Shown here in pieces: positions 33,617-42,905 of a stretch of DNA of 64,000 nt. The stretch comes from CAWCDJ01 sp963778675 (lineage in GTDB: Bacteria > Acidobacteriota > Terriglobia > Bryobacterales > Bryobacteraceae). The notes beneath the pieces are model-generated. The model was not told the DNA's origin. It ran no database searches and was given only the letters and a program-made list of their open reading frames with translations. Positions within the stretch are counted from its first letter, which is position 1. Each line of letters starts with the position of its first letter. The stretch is from positions 558,001-622,000 of the forward strand of contig CAVZVI010000013.1 in the NCBI GenBank assembly GCA_963778675.1, written 5' to 3'. The translations under genes were made by a program, and so were the position numbers.

Positions 33617-35857
33617 CTACACCGCTTCGGCTGCGTCGCCGGGCTGGTTCTTGCGGCCGGAGCCGACGATCCAGTTGCGGAACATCGCCGTGTAGGCGCG
33701 CGCTTCCGGGTCGGAGCGCAACTGCTCCACGGTGAACCGCATCTTGCGGCCCCAGTTCGGATACTGCCACGTCGTGCCCGGCAGGTTTTGCTGAGCCATT
33801 TCCTTCGTCAGGTCCTCCTGGTTAATCGCCAGAAGCTGGCAAGGCGTTCGCGCAAGGAACCCTACGATGGCGTTGTGCAGTTCCCCGGTGAGCTCGGGGT
33901 AGTCGCGCGCGGCGCGCGGCAGATGCCCGGGCAGCAATTGCAATGAGAACAGCACGTCCAGCATCTTCTGCTTTTCCGCCATGCGCCCGTCGGATTGTGC
34001 GCGGAACCCCGCGTCGTCCAGGACGCCGGCGGCGCGGCGCGCATCGAGGTCGGCGCCGGTCCAGAAGCCGGCCAGCGTCGGCAGGTCATGCGTGGTCGAC
34101 GAGACGAGCGCCTGCGCGGGATACTCATCAAAGCGGCGAAACCCGCCGCTGTCGTTCTTCTCGAAGTAGAACAGCCGGTAGCTGAGGATGCCGAAGCGCG
34201 CCAGGGTCTCGCGGACCTCGGGCTCGACGGTGCCGAGATCCTCTCCGACCACAACCACCTGGTTGCGCACGCTTTCGAGCGCCAGAACGCGGACGAAATC
34301 CTGGTTCACCTCGCGGACATACGCGCCCTGTGTCGCGTCGCGGTCGTCCGGAATCCAGTAGAGGCGGAACAGCCGCATCACGTGGTCGATGCGCAGCGCG
34401 CCGCCGTGGCGGCAGTTCTTGCGGATCGATTCGGCGAAGAGACGGTAGCCGTCTTCGTGGTGGCGGTCCGAGTCGGGCGGAGGGAAGCCCCAGTCTTGTC
34501 CCTTGGGCGCAAAATCGTCGGGCGGCGAACCCACGCGGCATCCATTCACGAAAAATGGCCGGTGCGCCCACAAGTCCGAACCGAAGCGGTCGGTGGCCAG
34601 CGCCAGGTCGTGGTAAAGACCGATGGCCAGGCGGCTCTCGCGCGCTCTCTGCTGCGCGCGGCCCAACTGGATGTCGATTTGCCACTGCAGGTACTGGTAG
34701 AACAGGACGGAACGCCAGTGTTTTTGCCGGAAAGCGCGGGTCTCGGGGGAACCGGGATCCTGGTAGGGCGCGGGCCACTGGGTCCACATCCATACATTCG
34801 GGTCGGCCCGGTGGAGCCACTCGTCGAGCGCGCAGTAAGTGGCGAACTTCTCGAGCAGGTCGCCCTCGCGCTCCAGAAAGGTCCGGAATTCCCGCGCGCG
34901 GTCCGTGTTACGGCGCCACTCCCGCAGGAACTGAACGAACGCCAGTTTCAGGATGCGCAGCTTGAGCGCCGCCACGCGCTCGTACTCCACGAACTGCGAA
35001 TCGCGCAACTGCTGAATCTCGGACTGAACCGCCGGCGATTGCCGCAGACACTGAGCCCTCCGGCTTTGAACGAAGTCCTCCATCGCCTCGACGTCGAGGT
35101 ACAGGAAATTCTGATAGAACGTGCAGTTCGGCAGGTAGGGGCTGGTGTTGAAAGGCCGCCGGTTGTGAATGGCGTGCAACGGATTGAGGCCGATGAAGCT
35201 GGCTTCCAGGTCGTTGGCCGCCCACTCGAAGATGGCGTCGAGATCGCTAAAATCGCCGCAGCCCCAGTTGCGCGCGGAGCGCACGCCGTAGAGGCTGATG
35301 GCGACCCCGGCCGCGCGCCCTCCGCGGCTGAAATGCGCCGGCGCCCAGGCGCGGTCCGGAGTCACGATATAGCGGGTGGTGGCGCTCCGGCCGCCGGCCT
35401 TCACCGTAACTTCGTGATACCCGAGCGGAAGGGCCGCGGGTATCCGCGCCTGCTTCCGCACCCAGGGCTGTCCGTTCACGGTCGCCGAGGCAGTCTGCGG
35501 CATGTCGCGCAAATTCACCTCCGCTTCGGTGACCCTGCCCTGCTCCTCGCGGATCGTAATCCGGACGGCCGTTTCGGCCGGTTCCGCCGGCACGTTCAGC
35601 GGCAATTCGATCTCGGTGGTTTGCCGGGCTACCATGCAGGCCGGCAGCAGCCGCTCCCACTCGCGCCGTGAATGCGCCGCCATCGATCGTTCGAGCGATT
35701 CCGCGCTGCCGGCATCGATTCCCTTGGCCCGCAGGATGACCTGCTTGGCCTCCATGGTCGTCTGGTGGTAATGGCCCCAGATATCCCAAAAGCCCGGCCC
35801 GATTCCATGGGAGGAGGCGGCTTGATCCAGCAATTGCTCGAAGGTTTCGGAAGGCAT
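33617..35857 (-). CDS. malQ: 4-alpha-glucanotransferase (amylomaltase), GH77
   Basis: The protein has 746 residues. An N-terminal extension with a carbohydrate-binding-like sandwich (about 60-170) precedes the GH77 barrel. GH77 motifs include WGCGDFSDL, FIGLNPLHAI, TSPYLPNC, the nucleophile region GGALRIDHVMRLFRLYWIP, the acid/base region VVVVGEDLGTVEPEV, and VSSTTHDLPTLAGFWTG. It rearranges maltodextrins in glycogen or maltose metabolism. It is convergent with the PAS kinase and diverges from nuoB. No other glycogen genes are nearby. No clear Shine-Dalgarno precedes the ATG. Confidence 0.93.
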   Translation of the reverse strand: MPSETFEQLLDQAASSHGIGPGFWDIWGHYHQTTMEAKQVILRAKGIDAGSAESLERSMAAHSRREWERLLPACMVARQTTEIELPLNVPAEPAETAVRITIREEQGRVTEAEVNLRDMPQTASATVNGQPWVRKQARIPAALPLGYHEVTVKAGGRSATTRYIVTPDRAWAPAHFSRGGRAAGVAISLYGVRSARNWGCGDFSDLDAIFEWAANDLEASFIGLNPLHAIHNRRPFNTSPYLPNCTFYQNFLYLDVEAMEDFVQSRRAQCLRQSPAVQSEIQQLRDSQFVEYERVAALKLRILKLAFVQFLREWRRNTDRAREFRTFLEREGDLLEKFATYCALDEWLHRADPNVWMWTQWPAPYQDPGSPETRAFRQKHWRSVLFYQYLQWQIDIQLGRAQQRARESRLAIGLYHDLALATDRFGSDLWAHRPFFVNGCRVGSPPDDFAPKGQDWGFPPPDSDRHHEDGYRLFAESIRKNCRHGGALRIDHVMRLFRLYWIPDDRDATQGAYVREVNQDFVRVLALESVRNQVVVVGEDLGTVEPEVRETLARFGILSYRLFYFEKNDSGGFRRFDEYPAQALVSSTTHDLPTLAGFWTGADLDARRAAGVLDDAGFRAQSDGRMAEKQKMLDVLFSLQLLPGHLPRAARDYPELTGELHNAIVGFLARTPCQLLAINQEDLTKEMAQQNLPGTTWQYPNWGRKMRFTVEQLRSDPEARAYTAMFRNWIVGSGRKNQPGDAAEAV

Positions 35858-35907
35858 GAAAAAGGGAGTAACTTAGATTCTACAGGACTGCAGCCGGTCA
35901 TGCGAAA

Positions 35908-36471
35908 ATGAAGAGTATGGATAAGCCCCTTGCCAGCGGTCCTCCCGAGTTGTTTGCCCGCATCGACGAGTATTCGGTTGCCAACCCGGCAGCCGCCGCT
36001 TCCGAAGGGATCGTATTCACCACGCTCGACAAAGCTGTCAACTGGGCGCGCAAAAACTCGATCTGGCCGATGACCTTCGGCCTGGCCTGCTGCGCTATCG
36101 AGATGATGTCGATGAGCGCTTCGCGGTTCGATATCGCGCGCTTCGGCGCCGAAGTCTTCCGCGGATCGCCGCGGCAGTCGGACCTGATGATCATCGCGGG
36201 GCGGGTCTCGAACAAGATGGCGCCGGTGATCCGCCACCTGTACCAGCAGATGCCGGAGCCGAAGTGGGCCATCTCGATGGGCGCCTGCGCCACTTCCACC
36301 GGCGTGTTCAACAACTACGCGCTGATTCCGGTGAACCAGGTGATCCCCATCGACGTATTCGTGCCGGGCTGCCCGCCGCGTCCGGAGCAATTGATCTACG
36401 CCCTGATGATGCTGCAGCAAAAGATCCAGGACCAGAGCGGCACGGTGAAGCAGGTTCTGAACCTGGCATGA
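35908..36471 (+). CDS. nuoB: NADH-quinone oxidoreductase subunit B (orphan)
   Basis: The protein has 187 residues. The N2 [4Fe-4S] ligands are present: adjacent Cys pair (GLACCAIEMM), Cys in MGACATSTG and Cys in VPGCPPRPEQL. The segment ARKNSIWPMTFG is also typical of NuoB. In complete Nuo operons this gene sits between nuoA and nuoC; here it stands alone between malQ and an ABC transporter gene. It overlaps the next small gene by ATGA. This could be an alternative copy of the complex I subunit. Confidence 0.93.
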   Translation: MKSMDKPLASGPPELFARIDEYSVANPAAAASEGIVFTTLDKAVNWARKNSIWPMTFGLACCAIEMMSMSASRFDIARFGAEVFRGSPRQSDLMIIAGRVSNKMAPVIRHLYQQMPEPKWAISMGACATSTGVFNNYALIPVNQVIPIDVFVPGCPPRPEQLIYALMMLQQKIQDQSGTVKQVLNLA

Positions 36472-36725
36472 ACTGGAACGACGCCGCGGAAGATTTCCTG
36501 AACCTGGTGCTGGCCCAGACTCCGCGCCCAGTGCGTGAGGACACGGAGGCGCAATTGCGCGGCGCGGCCGAAGCCATGGCCGAAGAAGACGGCAAGAACC
36601 GTGTAGGAGTGGAGACCGTAATCGCCGCGTGGGTTCGCAACACGCCCGAGACGCTCCGCGCGGACCTGCCGCGGCAGATGGAGCGATTCGGCCTGGATCC
36701 GGACGAGTACCGGCACCTGCTGTAG
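36468..36725 (+). CDS. Small PCP_red-like protein coupled to nuoB
   Basis: The protein has 85 residues, its ATG overlapping the nuoB stop. The pattern W-x3-A-x2-F-L ... R-x3-R-x-A-A-E-A-x-A-E-E, V-G-V-E-T-V resembles the small 'protochlorophyllide reductase 57 kDa' (PCP_red) domain, often fused or adjacent to iron-sulfur oxidoreductase subunits. The family match is by eye and moderate. The tight coupling suggests that it acts with the NuoB paralogue. Confidence 0.6.
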   Translation: MNWNDAAEDFLNLVLAQTPRPVREDTEAQLRGAAEAMAEEDGKNRVGVETVIAAWVRNTPETLRADLPRQMERFGLDPDEYRHLL

Positions 36726-36743
36726 GAGAATCGGCCCGCCCCG

Positions 36744-37532
36744 CTATAGCACGTGGTAATAGCCGGCGCGCTCCAGCACTTCCACAGGTATCCGGAACAG
36801 TCCGCCAAGAGTTTCCGCGCGCAGCACCTGCTCCTTGGGGCCATCGCAGTATACCCGGCCGTCGCGGAACAGCACTACGCGCCGCATCTCCGGAATGATG
36901 TCCGGCAGGTGATGCGTCACCATGATGATGCCGATCCCCCCGGCGGCCAGTTTGCGCAGGATCTCGCGCAGTTCGTGGGTGGCATGCAAGTCCAGGCTGG
37001 AGGTCGGCTCGTCCAGCACCAGGGCCTGCGGGTCGTGCACCAGCGCCCGCGCGATCAGGATCCGGCGGGCCTCCCCGGAGGACATCTCGTTGGTGTTCCG
37101 TTCGGCCAGGTGGGCGATTTCGAGCACATCCATCACTTCGCGCGCCTTGCGCTCCATTTCCGGCCGGACGTCGTGGTTGGGCCAGATCCCCACGCTGCCG
37201 AAGAACCCCGACAGCACGATCTCGAACCCGGAGTAGTCGCGCGTGCACATCTGCATCCAGTCGTTCGAGACGATGCCGAGGTGATTGCGCAGGTCGAACA
37301 GCCGCCAGCGGTCGCGGCCCAGGATGCGCAGCGACCAGGATTCGGATTTCAGCCGTGGATACAGTTCGCGCGAGATCATCTTGATCAACGTGGACTTGCC
37401 CGACCCGTTGGGGCCCAGCACCGCGACGTGCTCGCCCTGCGCGATGGAAAGGGTGACGCCGTCGAGCACTACGCGCTCGCCGCGCACGACGGTCACATTC
37501 CGAAACTCGATCAAGGGGACGTCAGGCATCAA
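36744..37532 (-). CDS. ABC transporter ATP-binding protein
   Basis: The protein has 262 residues with a complete ATPase: Walker A GPNGSGKSTL, signature MSSGEARRILIARAL, Walker B ALVLDEPTSSLDL, and H-loop VTHHLPD. It resembles ModF/FepC-type ATPases in length and in the ISRELYPRLKSESWSLRILG insertion. No permease or substrate-binding gene is adjacent. It follows a TolC-family gene by 18 bp on the same strand. The pairing may be a type of efflux module with a permease elsewhere. Confidence 0.88.
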   Translation of the reverse strand: MMPDVPLIEFRNVTVVRGERVVLDGVTLSIAQGEHVAVLGPNGSGKSTLIKMISRELYPRLKSESWSLRILGRDRWRLFDLRNHLGIVSNDWMQMCTRDYSGFEIVLSGFFGSVGIWPNHDVRPEMERKAREVMDVLEIAHLAERNTNEMSSGEARRILIARALVHDPQALVLDEPTSSLDLHATHELREILRKLAAGGIGIIMVTHHLPDIIPEMRRVVLFRDGRVYCDGPKEQVLRAETLGGLFRIPVEVLERAGYYHVL

Positions 37533-37550
37533 GCCTTCAGTGTAAACGGC

Positions 37551-39077
37551 TCACTGCTGCGCAAGAAACTGGCTGATGTTGGGCCCCGCCTGGCCCATGG
37601 CCCGCGCCAGCGTGGTCTTGGCGAGGTTGTGCGCGTACAAGCTCGAAATGTAATCCTGCTCGGCCGCAGCCACGGTTTCCTGCGCCTGCACCACTTCGAG
37701 CGTGTCCGTCACACCCGCGGCGAAACGGTCCTGCGCATATCCGAGAGTTTCGGCCGCCAGCCTGCGATTGCTTTCGGCCAGGGCTACCTGGTTGGCGGCG
37801 GTAGTGAGGTCGAGAAAGGCTGTGCGGATGTCGGCGTCGATTTTTCCCCGCAAATCCTGGTATTCGGCGCGACGCTGGGCGAGCGCGGCATCCGCCTGCT
37901 CGATATCGCCCCGGATGCGGCCACCTGAGAAGATCGGAACCAGCACGGCGGCGGTGACCCCGAACGTGCCGTGGGAGTTGCCCGGCGATGGACCGATCAC
38001 GCCGTAATCCGCGGCGACCGCGACCCGGGGATAGCGCTCGGCCTGGGCGGCCCGACGCGCGAATTCGGCCGCGCGCACCTGCGCCTCCGCGGCCTTGAGG
38101 TCGGAACGATTCGCGTAAGCACGGGCCAGCGCCTGGTCGAGCGTAAGCGCTTTGAGGGGGACGTAGGGAAGCGTGTCGGACAGCGTGTAATCCTGGGCGG
38201 CCGGCAGCCCGATCAGCCGGGCGAAGTAGATCTTCAGCTTGGCGAAATTGTTCTCGAGCGAGGTAAGCCTCTGCTGCTCGGTTTGCAGTTCCACCTGGCT
38301 GCGCGTGAAGTCGATGCGGGGCACCACGCCGGCGCTGAGGCGATCCTGCGCCTGGCGGAAGCTGGCCTGCGCCGTGGCGACCTGGGCGCGGGTGGCCTCC
38401 ACGCGCGCGGCCGCCGCGATGATTTCCAGGTATCCGCCGGCCACCGCCAGTGTCACCAGGTCGCGCGCATCCGCCGTGGAAAGCTGAGTCGCTCGCAACT
38501 GCTCCGACGAAGAGCGATAGTTCCGCAGGTTCGTGAGGTTGAAAACACTCTGGGCCACTCCGGCACGAAGGTCGAAGTAGTGGAACGGCCCGACCACCGT
38601 AGGGATTCCGGGGAAGCCCGAAAACCCCAAGGCCGCCAGGTTGGTCTGCTGCTCCGCAGCGAGCAGGTCGGCCGAAAGGTGCGGCAGCAACTCGGACCGC
38701 TCCACCCGCTGATATCCGCGGGTCTGGCTGACGGCATTCCGGTTGCTCACGGCGCCTAAGTTGTACTCGAGGCCACGCCGTACCGCTTCGTCGAGCGAGA
38801 GGCTTATGGCGGGGCCGGGCGCAGACGCGGAGGGAACGCTGCCCTGGTACGCGCCTTGAACCTGAACCGTGCTGGTGATGGTGTTCACACTCTGGAGGCC
38901 GCCGGGCAGGGGATTCTGCACCGTCTGCACTCCGCCGGGCTGCCCGGTCCGGCCGGAGAGCGGCAATTGCACCGCGCGTGTCCCCGGCGGTCCCGATTCC
39001 GGTGGCACGGTCTGGCCATACACCCCGGCAAAGCTCCCCGTCCACAGCATCGCAGCCGCAACTGCCAATCTCCGCAT
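37551..39077 (-). CDS. TolC-family outer-membrane efflux protein
   Basis: The protein has 508 residues from the ATG at 39077, preceded by GGAGGG five bases away; the upstream ATG at 39092 lacks this. The signal peptide is AVAAAMLWTGSFAGVYGQ. Two repeated OEP units follow, with long coiled-coil segments (SEQLRATQLSTADARDLVTL, LAESNRRLAAETLGYAQDRF) and the typical RVEATRAQVATAQASFRQAQ heptad pattern. It forms the outer-membrane exit duct of an efflux or type I system. No membrane-fusion protein is adjacent. Confidence 0.9.
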   Translation of the reverse strand: MRRLAVAAAMLWTGSFAGVYGQTVPPESGPPGTRAVQLPLSGRTGQPGGVQTVQNPLPGGLQSVNTITSTVQVQGAYQGSVPSASAPGPAISLSLDEAVRRGLEYNLGAVSNRNAVSQTRGYQRVERSELLPHLSADLLAAEQQTNLAALGFSGFPGIPTVVGPFHYFDLRAGVAQSVFNLTNLRNYRSSSEQLRATQLSTADARDLVTLAVAGGYLEIIAAAARVEATRAQVATAQASFRQAQDRLSAGVVPRIDFTRSQVELQTEQQRLTSLENNFAKLKIYFARLIGLPAAQDYTLSDTLPYVPLKALTLDQALARAYANRSDLKAAEAQVRAAEFARRAAQAERYPRVAVAADYGVIGPSPGNSHGTFGVTAAVLVPIFSGGRIRGDIEQADAALAQRRAEYQDLRGKIDADIRTAFLDLTTAANQVALAESNRRLAAETLGYAQDRFAAGVTDTLEVVQAQETVAAAEQDYISSLYAHNLAKTTLARAMGQAGPNISQFLAQQ

Positions 39078-39202
39078 TCGATCCCTCCGCATGAATTCGG
39101 TTCGCCCGGCAAGGGCTACTCCCAACTTACGAAACAGGCGCGAACTCCCGCAGGGCGCGATGTGCGCGCCGGTACCCATCCATTCCTGATATAACGTTAA
39201 CG

Positions 39203-40798
39203 ATGCAGAACCTCAGGCGGCAATTCCTCCAGCATGCGGGCGCCGGGCTGACCGGTGTTGCGCTGGCCCAGGCGGCTCCCCAGGCTTCCCGTCCCACGGC
39301 CTCCGGACCGGCGGCGGTTATCCGGGATGTCAAGACATACGGAGCGGCGGGCGACGGCAAGACCCCCGATACCGCGGCGATCAACCGGGCGATCGAAGCG
39401 GCCGCGGCGGCGGGCGGCGGCACCGTCTGGTTTCCCGCAGGCAACTATCTGAGCTACTCGATTCACCTCAAGAGCGACGTGGCCCTGTACCTCGATCAGG
39501 GAGCAACGATCATTGCGGCCGATTCCCCGGCGCCGGGCGCCGCCGGCGGCGGCTATGATGCCGCCGAGCCGAACGAATGGAGCCAGTACCAGGATTTCGG
39601 CCACAGCCACTGGCACAACAGCCTCATCTGGGGAGAAGGGCTGAAGAACATCTCGATCCTGGGCCCCGGGCTGATCTGGGGCAAAGGATTGAGCCGCGGC
39701 GCCCGCGGCGGCCCGCGCGCGGAAGACCCAGGCGTCGGCAACAAGTCGATCAGCCTGAAGAACTGCCACAACGTCCTGCTGCGCGACTTCTCCATCCTGC
39801 ACGGCGGCCACTTCGGCATTCTGGCCACCGGAGTCGACAACTTCACGGTGGACAACCTGAAGATCGACACCAACCGCGACGGCATCGACGTGGATTGCTG
39901 CCGCAACGTGCGCATTTCGAACCTCTACGTAAACTCGCCGTGGGACGACGGCATCTGCCTCAAGAGTTCCTACGGCCTGGGATCGGCCAAGCCCACCGAA
40001 TTCGTCACCATCACGAACTGCTACGTGAGCGGCTGCTGGGAGGAGGGCACGCTACTCGACGGCACTTACAAACGATTCGGCCCGGAAGTGCGGGTGCCGC
40101 ATACGGGCCGCATCAAGTTCGGCACCGAATCGAACGGCGGCTACCGCAACATCACGATTTCGAACTGCGTCTTCGAAGGCTGCCAGGGGCTGGCGCTCGA
40201 GTCGGTGGACGGTTCCCTGCTCGAGGATGTCACCATCACCAACATTTCGATGCGGGACATTGTCAGCGCGCCGGTCTTCCTGCGGCTGGGGAGCCGCATG
40301 CGGGCGCCGCAGGGGACGCCGGTGGGCACGCTGAAGCGGGTGATCATCGACAACCTGGTGTGCTCGAATTCGGTCTCCCGGTTGGGCTCGATCATCAGCG
40401 GGATTCCGGGGCACGCCATCGAGAACGTCAAGATCAGCAACATCCAGATTCAGCACCAGGGCGGCGGCACGAAGGAGAACGCGGCGATCCAACCACCGGA
40501 GGACGAGGCCAAGTATCCCGAGCCCGGCATGTTCGGCTCCATGCCGTCGCACGGCTTCTACATCCGCCACGTCAACGGCATCGAGCTGAGCAACATCGAG
40601 ATTCACCCGGCAAAGGAGGATCTGCGGCCGGCCTTCGTGCTGGATGACGTACACGGAGCCGAGTTCTTCCGCATCAAGACGCCGCGCGTCGAGGGCGCGG
40701 CGCTGTTCGCGCTGCACGACGTCACGGATTTCTCCGTTCACTTCTGCCAGTCGGTTACCGACACGACACTGGACCGCGTCGAGAGCAAGACGATCTGA
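39203..40798 (+). CDS. Exported GH28-family glycoside hydrolase (polygalacturonase-like)
   Basis: The protein has 531 residues. A Tat-like signal is at the start (NLRRQFLQHAGAGLTGVALA). The parallel beta-helix has the glycoside hydrolase 28 motifs: N-x-D-G-I-D-V-D (TNRDGIDVDCCRNVRI), W-D-D-G-I-C-L-K, and HTGRIKFGTE. The N-terminal TYGAAGDGKTPDTAAINRAIEAA is also typical. It likely hydrolyses pectin or another uronic-acid polymer outside the cytoplasm. It is convergent with a tandem-domain alpha/beta hydrolase, with which it may be part of plant polymer use. Confidence 0.88.
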   Translation: MQNLRRQFLQHAGAGLTGVALAQAAPQASRPTASGPAAVIRDVKTYGAAGDGKTPDTAAINRAIEAAAAAGGGTVWFPAGNYLSYSIHLKSDVALYLDQGATIIAADSPAPGAAGGGYDAAEPNEWSQYQDFGHSHWHNSLIWGEGLKNISILGPGLIWGKGLSRGARGGPRAEDPGVGNKSISLKNCHNVLLRDFSILHGGHFGILATGVDNFTVDNLKIDTNRDGIDVDCCRNVRISNLYVNSPWDDGICLKSSYGLGSAKPTEFVTITNCYVSGCWEEGTLLDGTYKRFGPEVRVPHTGRIKFGTESNGGYRNITISNCVFEGCQGLALESVDGSLLEDVTITNISMRDIVSAPVFLRLGSRMRAPQGTPVGTLKRVIIDNLVCSNSVSRLGSIISGIPGHAIENVKISNIQIQHQGGGTKENAAIQPPEDEAKYPEPGMFGSMPSHGFYIRHVNGIELSNIEIHPAKEDLRPAFVLDDVHGAEFFRIKTPRVEGAALFALHDVTDFSVHFCQSVTDTTLDRVESKTI

Positions 40799-40801
40799 GC
40801 C

Positions 40802-42868
40802 TCAGAACGCGGAGAGCGTAGCCAGGTCCCACGCGGGCTGCTCGCGGTAGTGCTCATAGGGGACCTCCGCACGCGGCACGGGGTCTCCCGATGCATTCAC
40901 GGCGCCCGCCACCGTGACCGGGCGCGGCGCCAGAGAACGCGCGATCTGCGGCAAGTCGGTCGCCCGCAGCACGTTTGGGATGAAGTTGGCGAAAGGGTGG
41001 GTGTACATTTCGCCCGCCAGCAGGGCGCGCCACGAAACCAGGTGTCCGGCGAGGTACAGCCTGGCGATGCGCGGCTCGAGGGCGGCAGCGCAGAGGGCGG
41101 GGACGGTCATCTTGTCACGCGCGGCCAGCGTCACGGCCGCCCCCGGATACTCCACGGCCAGCGCTTGCGCGATCCGTAGAATATCGGTGGTGCGCTGGCC
41201 GAGGAGGCTTCTCCCCAGAATCAGCGACGCCCAGGCGTAGCTCTCTTCCTTGTGGTGCTGCTGCGCGTATCCGGCCGCGCCCGGACCGTACTGCGGATCG
41301 AGATCGCCCACGCCGCGGACGTCGGCCGCGCAGACTGCGATCCCGGCGCCGGCAAGCTGCGCGTAGAGATCGTCTTCGTGCCACCGCCCGTTTCGGCCGT
41401 TCGGCTCGATCGCCAGCAGAAGGCGCGTCCACGGCCGCCTCGGCAGGAACAGCCAGGCGGGCGCCCACACATTCGCCGAAGTATTCACCTCCACTGCGTC
41501 GACATCACAATCCGCGTAGCGCGTACGGCCGCGAATCTCGAGCCGCGCGGGCGGCCCGGCGGGCTCCATGCCGAGTAACGGCCGCAAGTCCGGCACCTGC
41601 TCAGGCGTGCGGATCGATTCCGCCGCTTCGCGCGCCATCCGGTAGGGCGTCCGCGCGCCGAAATCGCGCACCGTATTGCCGGTAGGGCCGCACCACAGCA
41701 CCCGGTCGGGTTCGGGAGCGGTGGGCGGCTCTTGGGAGATCGTCTGTCCGGTCTGTTTGAGATGGCGCTCGAACCAGTCGTAGACCGCCACTCGCAGCGA
41801 GTACGAGAGGCCGTGCGGAAGCGGGGTCTCGATGTAGCGAAGCCGGTCCGCGGCGCCCAGGATCGAGTACGCTCGCGACAGCTTCCGGAACTCTTCCCGG
41901 CCGCTCGATTCGTAGGAGGGCGAGTAGGTGCCGAAGAAATCGCGCGCGCTGGCAGCCACCAGCAGCGGCTTGGGCGCCATCGGCCAAAGCAGATCCCAGC
42001 GGTCGAACCCGATCGGGCCGGAGCCGAGGAAGTTCTGCTCGGCATCGTCGGTGGAGCCGGGCGGAAGGAACGGATGCGCCGCGAAGTTCTCGGTGTTCCC
42101 GGAACAGACCGCGGCCGCGGCAAGCCGGTCGTCGGCGCTGGCCAGCATCATGGTCAGGGTTCCGCCGCCGGATTGCCCGGTGGCGCCCAGCTTGCGCGCA
42201 TCCACCTGTGGATGCGAGGCCAGCACGTCCAGGCTGCGAATGGCGTCCCACAACTGCATGGCCGTCGCAGTCTCGCCTACCAGCAGCATCTGGCGCCCGG
42301 GCAGGGTGTGTTCGTCGTCGGCGGAAGGCAGCCGCGTCAGCCACCCACCCTCCACCGGATACGCCGTGCGCTCGCCTTGCCCCATGGGGTCGAACGCCAG
42401 CACGATGTACCCTAGCTGCGCGAGTCCCTGGCAGCATCGCTGGTAGTAGGAATACCCTTTGCCGTCGTTGCTGTGCCCCATCTGAAACAGGACGCCCGGG
42501 TACGGCGCGCTGCCCCCCTTCGGCAGGTAGAGGTTCGCGGGGACAACGAGGCCGGGACGCGTCTCGTACACCAGCTTTTCGACCCGGTAGCGCGGGCGGT
42601 CGAATGCGCCGACCGTGCGCGGGTTCAGCGCCGTGCGCTGCGGCAGGCCGAATGCGAGTTTCTGGAAGGTCGTGCGCGCCCACGCCTGGTACGCGCGGAG
42701 ATCATCCGCGGTTCGCAGCGCCGCGATCCGCGCATTCCGCCGTGCGTACGCTTCGTCTGCCAGCGCGCTCAAGTAATCCGGCAGGCACCGTGCGTACTGG
42801 CGGTAGTGGATCTCCTGCCCGCGCAGGGCGGCAGCCCCCAGCAGGCCGAACAACGTCCGCCGCGTCAT
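40802..42868 (-). CDS. Exported tandem alpha/beta hydrolase (acetylxylan-esterase-like)
   Basis: The protein has 688 residues from the ATG at 42868. The N-terminus (MTRRTLFGLLGAAALRGQ) is a Tat-like or Sec signal. The first hydrolase domain has the nucleophile elbow G-Q-S-G-G (residues near LGATGQSGGGTLTMMLAS), a likely acid in SARDFFGTY and His in PLPHGLS. A second hydrolase-like domain (LLLAIEPNGRNG, AVCAADVRGVGDLDPQYG) lacks a clear serine elbow and is probably inactive. Related to acetylxylan esterase / glucuronoyl esterase-like families. It diverges from the phosphofructokinase gene with 37 bp between starts. Confidence 0.78.
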   Translation of the reverse strand: MTRRTLFGLLGAAALRGQEIHYRQYARCLPDYLSALADEAYARRNARIAALRTADDLRAYQAWARTTFQKLAFGLPQRTALNPRTVGAFDRPRYRVEKLVYETRPGLVVPANLYLPKGGSAPYPGVLFQMGHSNDGKGYSYYQRCCQGLAQLGYIVLAFDPMGQGERTAYPVEGGWLTRLPSADDEHTLPGRQMLLVGETATAMQLWDAIRSLDVLASHPQVDARKLGATGQSGGGTLTMMLASADDRLAAAAVCSGNTENFAAHPFLPPGSTDDAEQNFLGSGPIGFDRWDLLWPMAPKPLLVAASARDFFGTYSPSYESSGREEFRKLSRAYSILGAADRLRYIETPLPHGLSYSLRVAVYDWFERHLKQTGQTISQEPPTAPEPDRVLWCGPTGNTVRDFGARTPYRMAREAAESIRTPEQVPDLRPLLGMEPAGPPARLEIRGRTRYADCDVDAVEVNTSANVWAPAWLFLPRRPWTRLLLAIEPNGRNGRWHEDDLYAQLAGAGIAVCAADVRGVGDLDPQYGPGAAGYAQQHHKEESYAWASLILGRSLLGQRTTDILRIAQALAVEYPGAAVTLAARDKMTVPALCAAALEPRIARLYLAGHLVSWRALLAGEMYTHPFANFIPNVLRATDLPQIARSLAPRPVTVAGAVNASGDPVPRAEVPYEHYREQPAWDLATLSAF

Positions 42869-42905
42869 GCCTTTGATGTTACACGGTATTACCATCAATC
42901 CCAGG

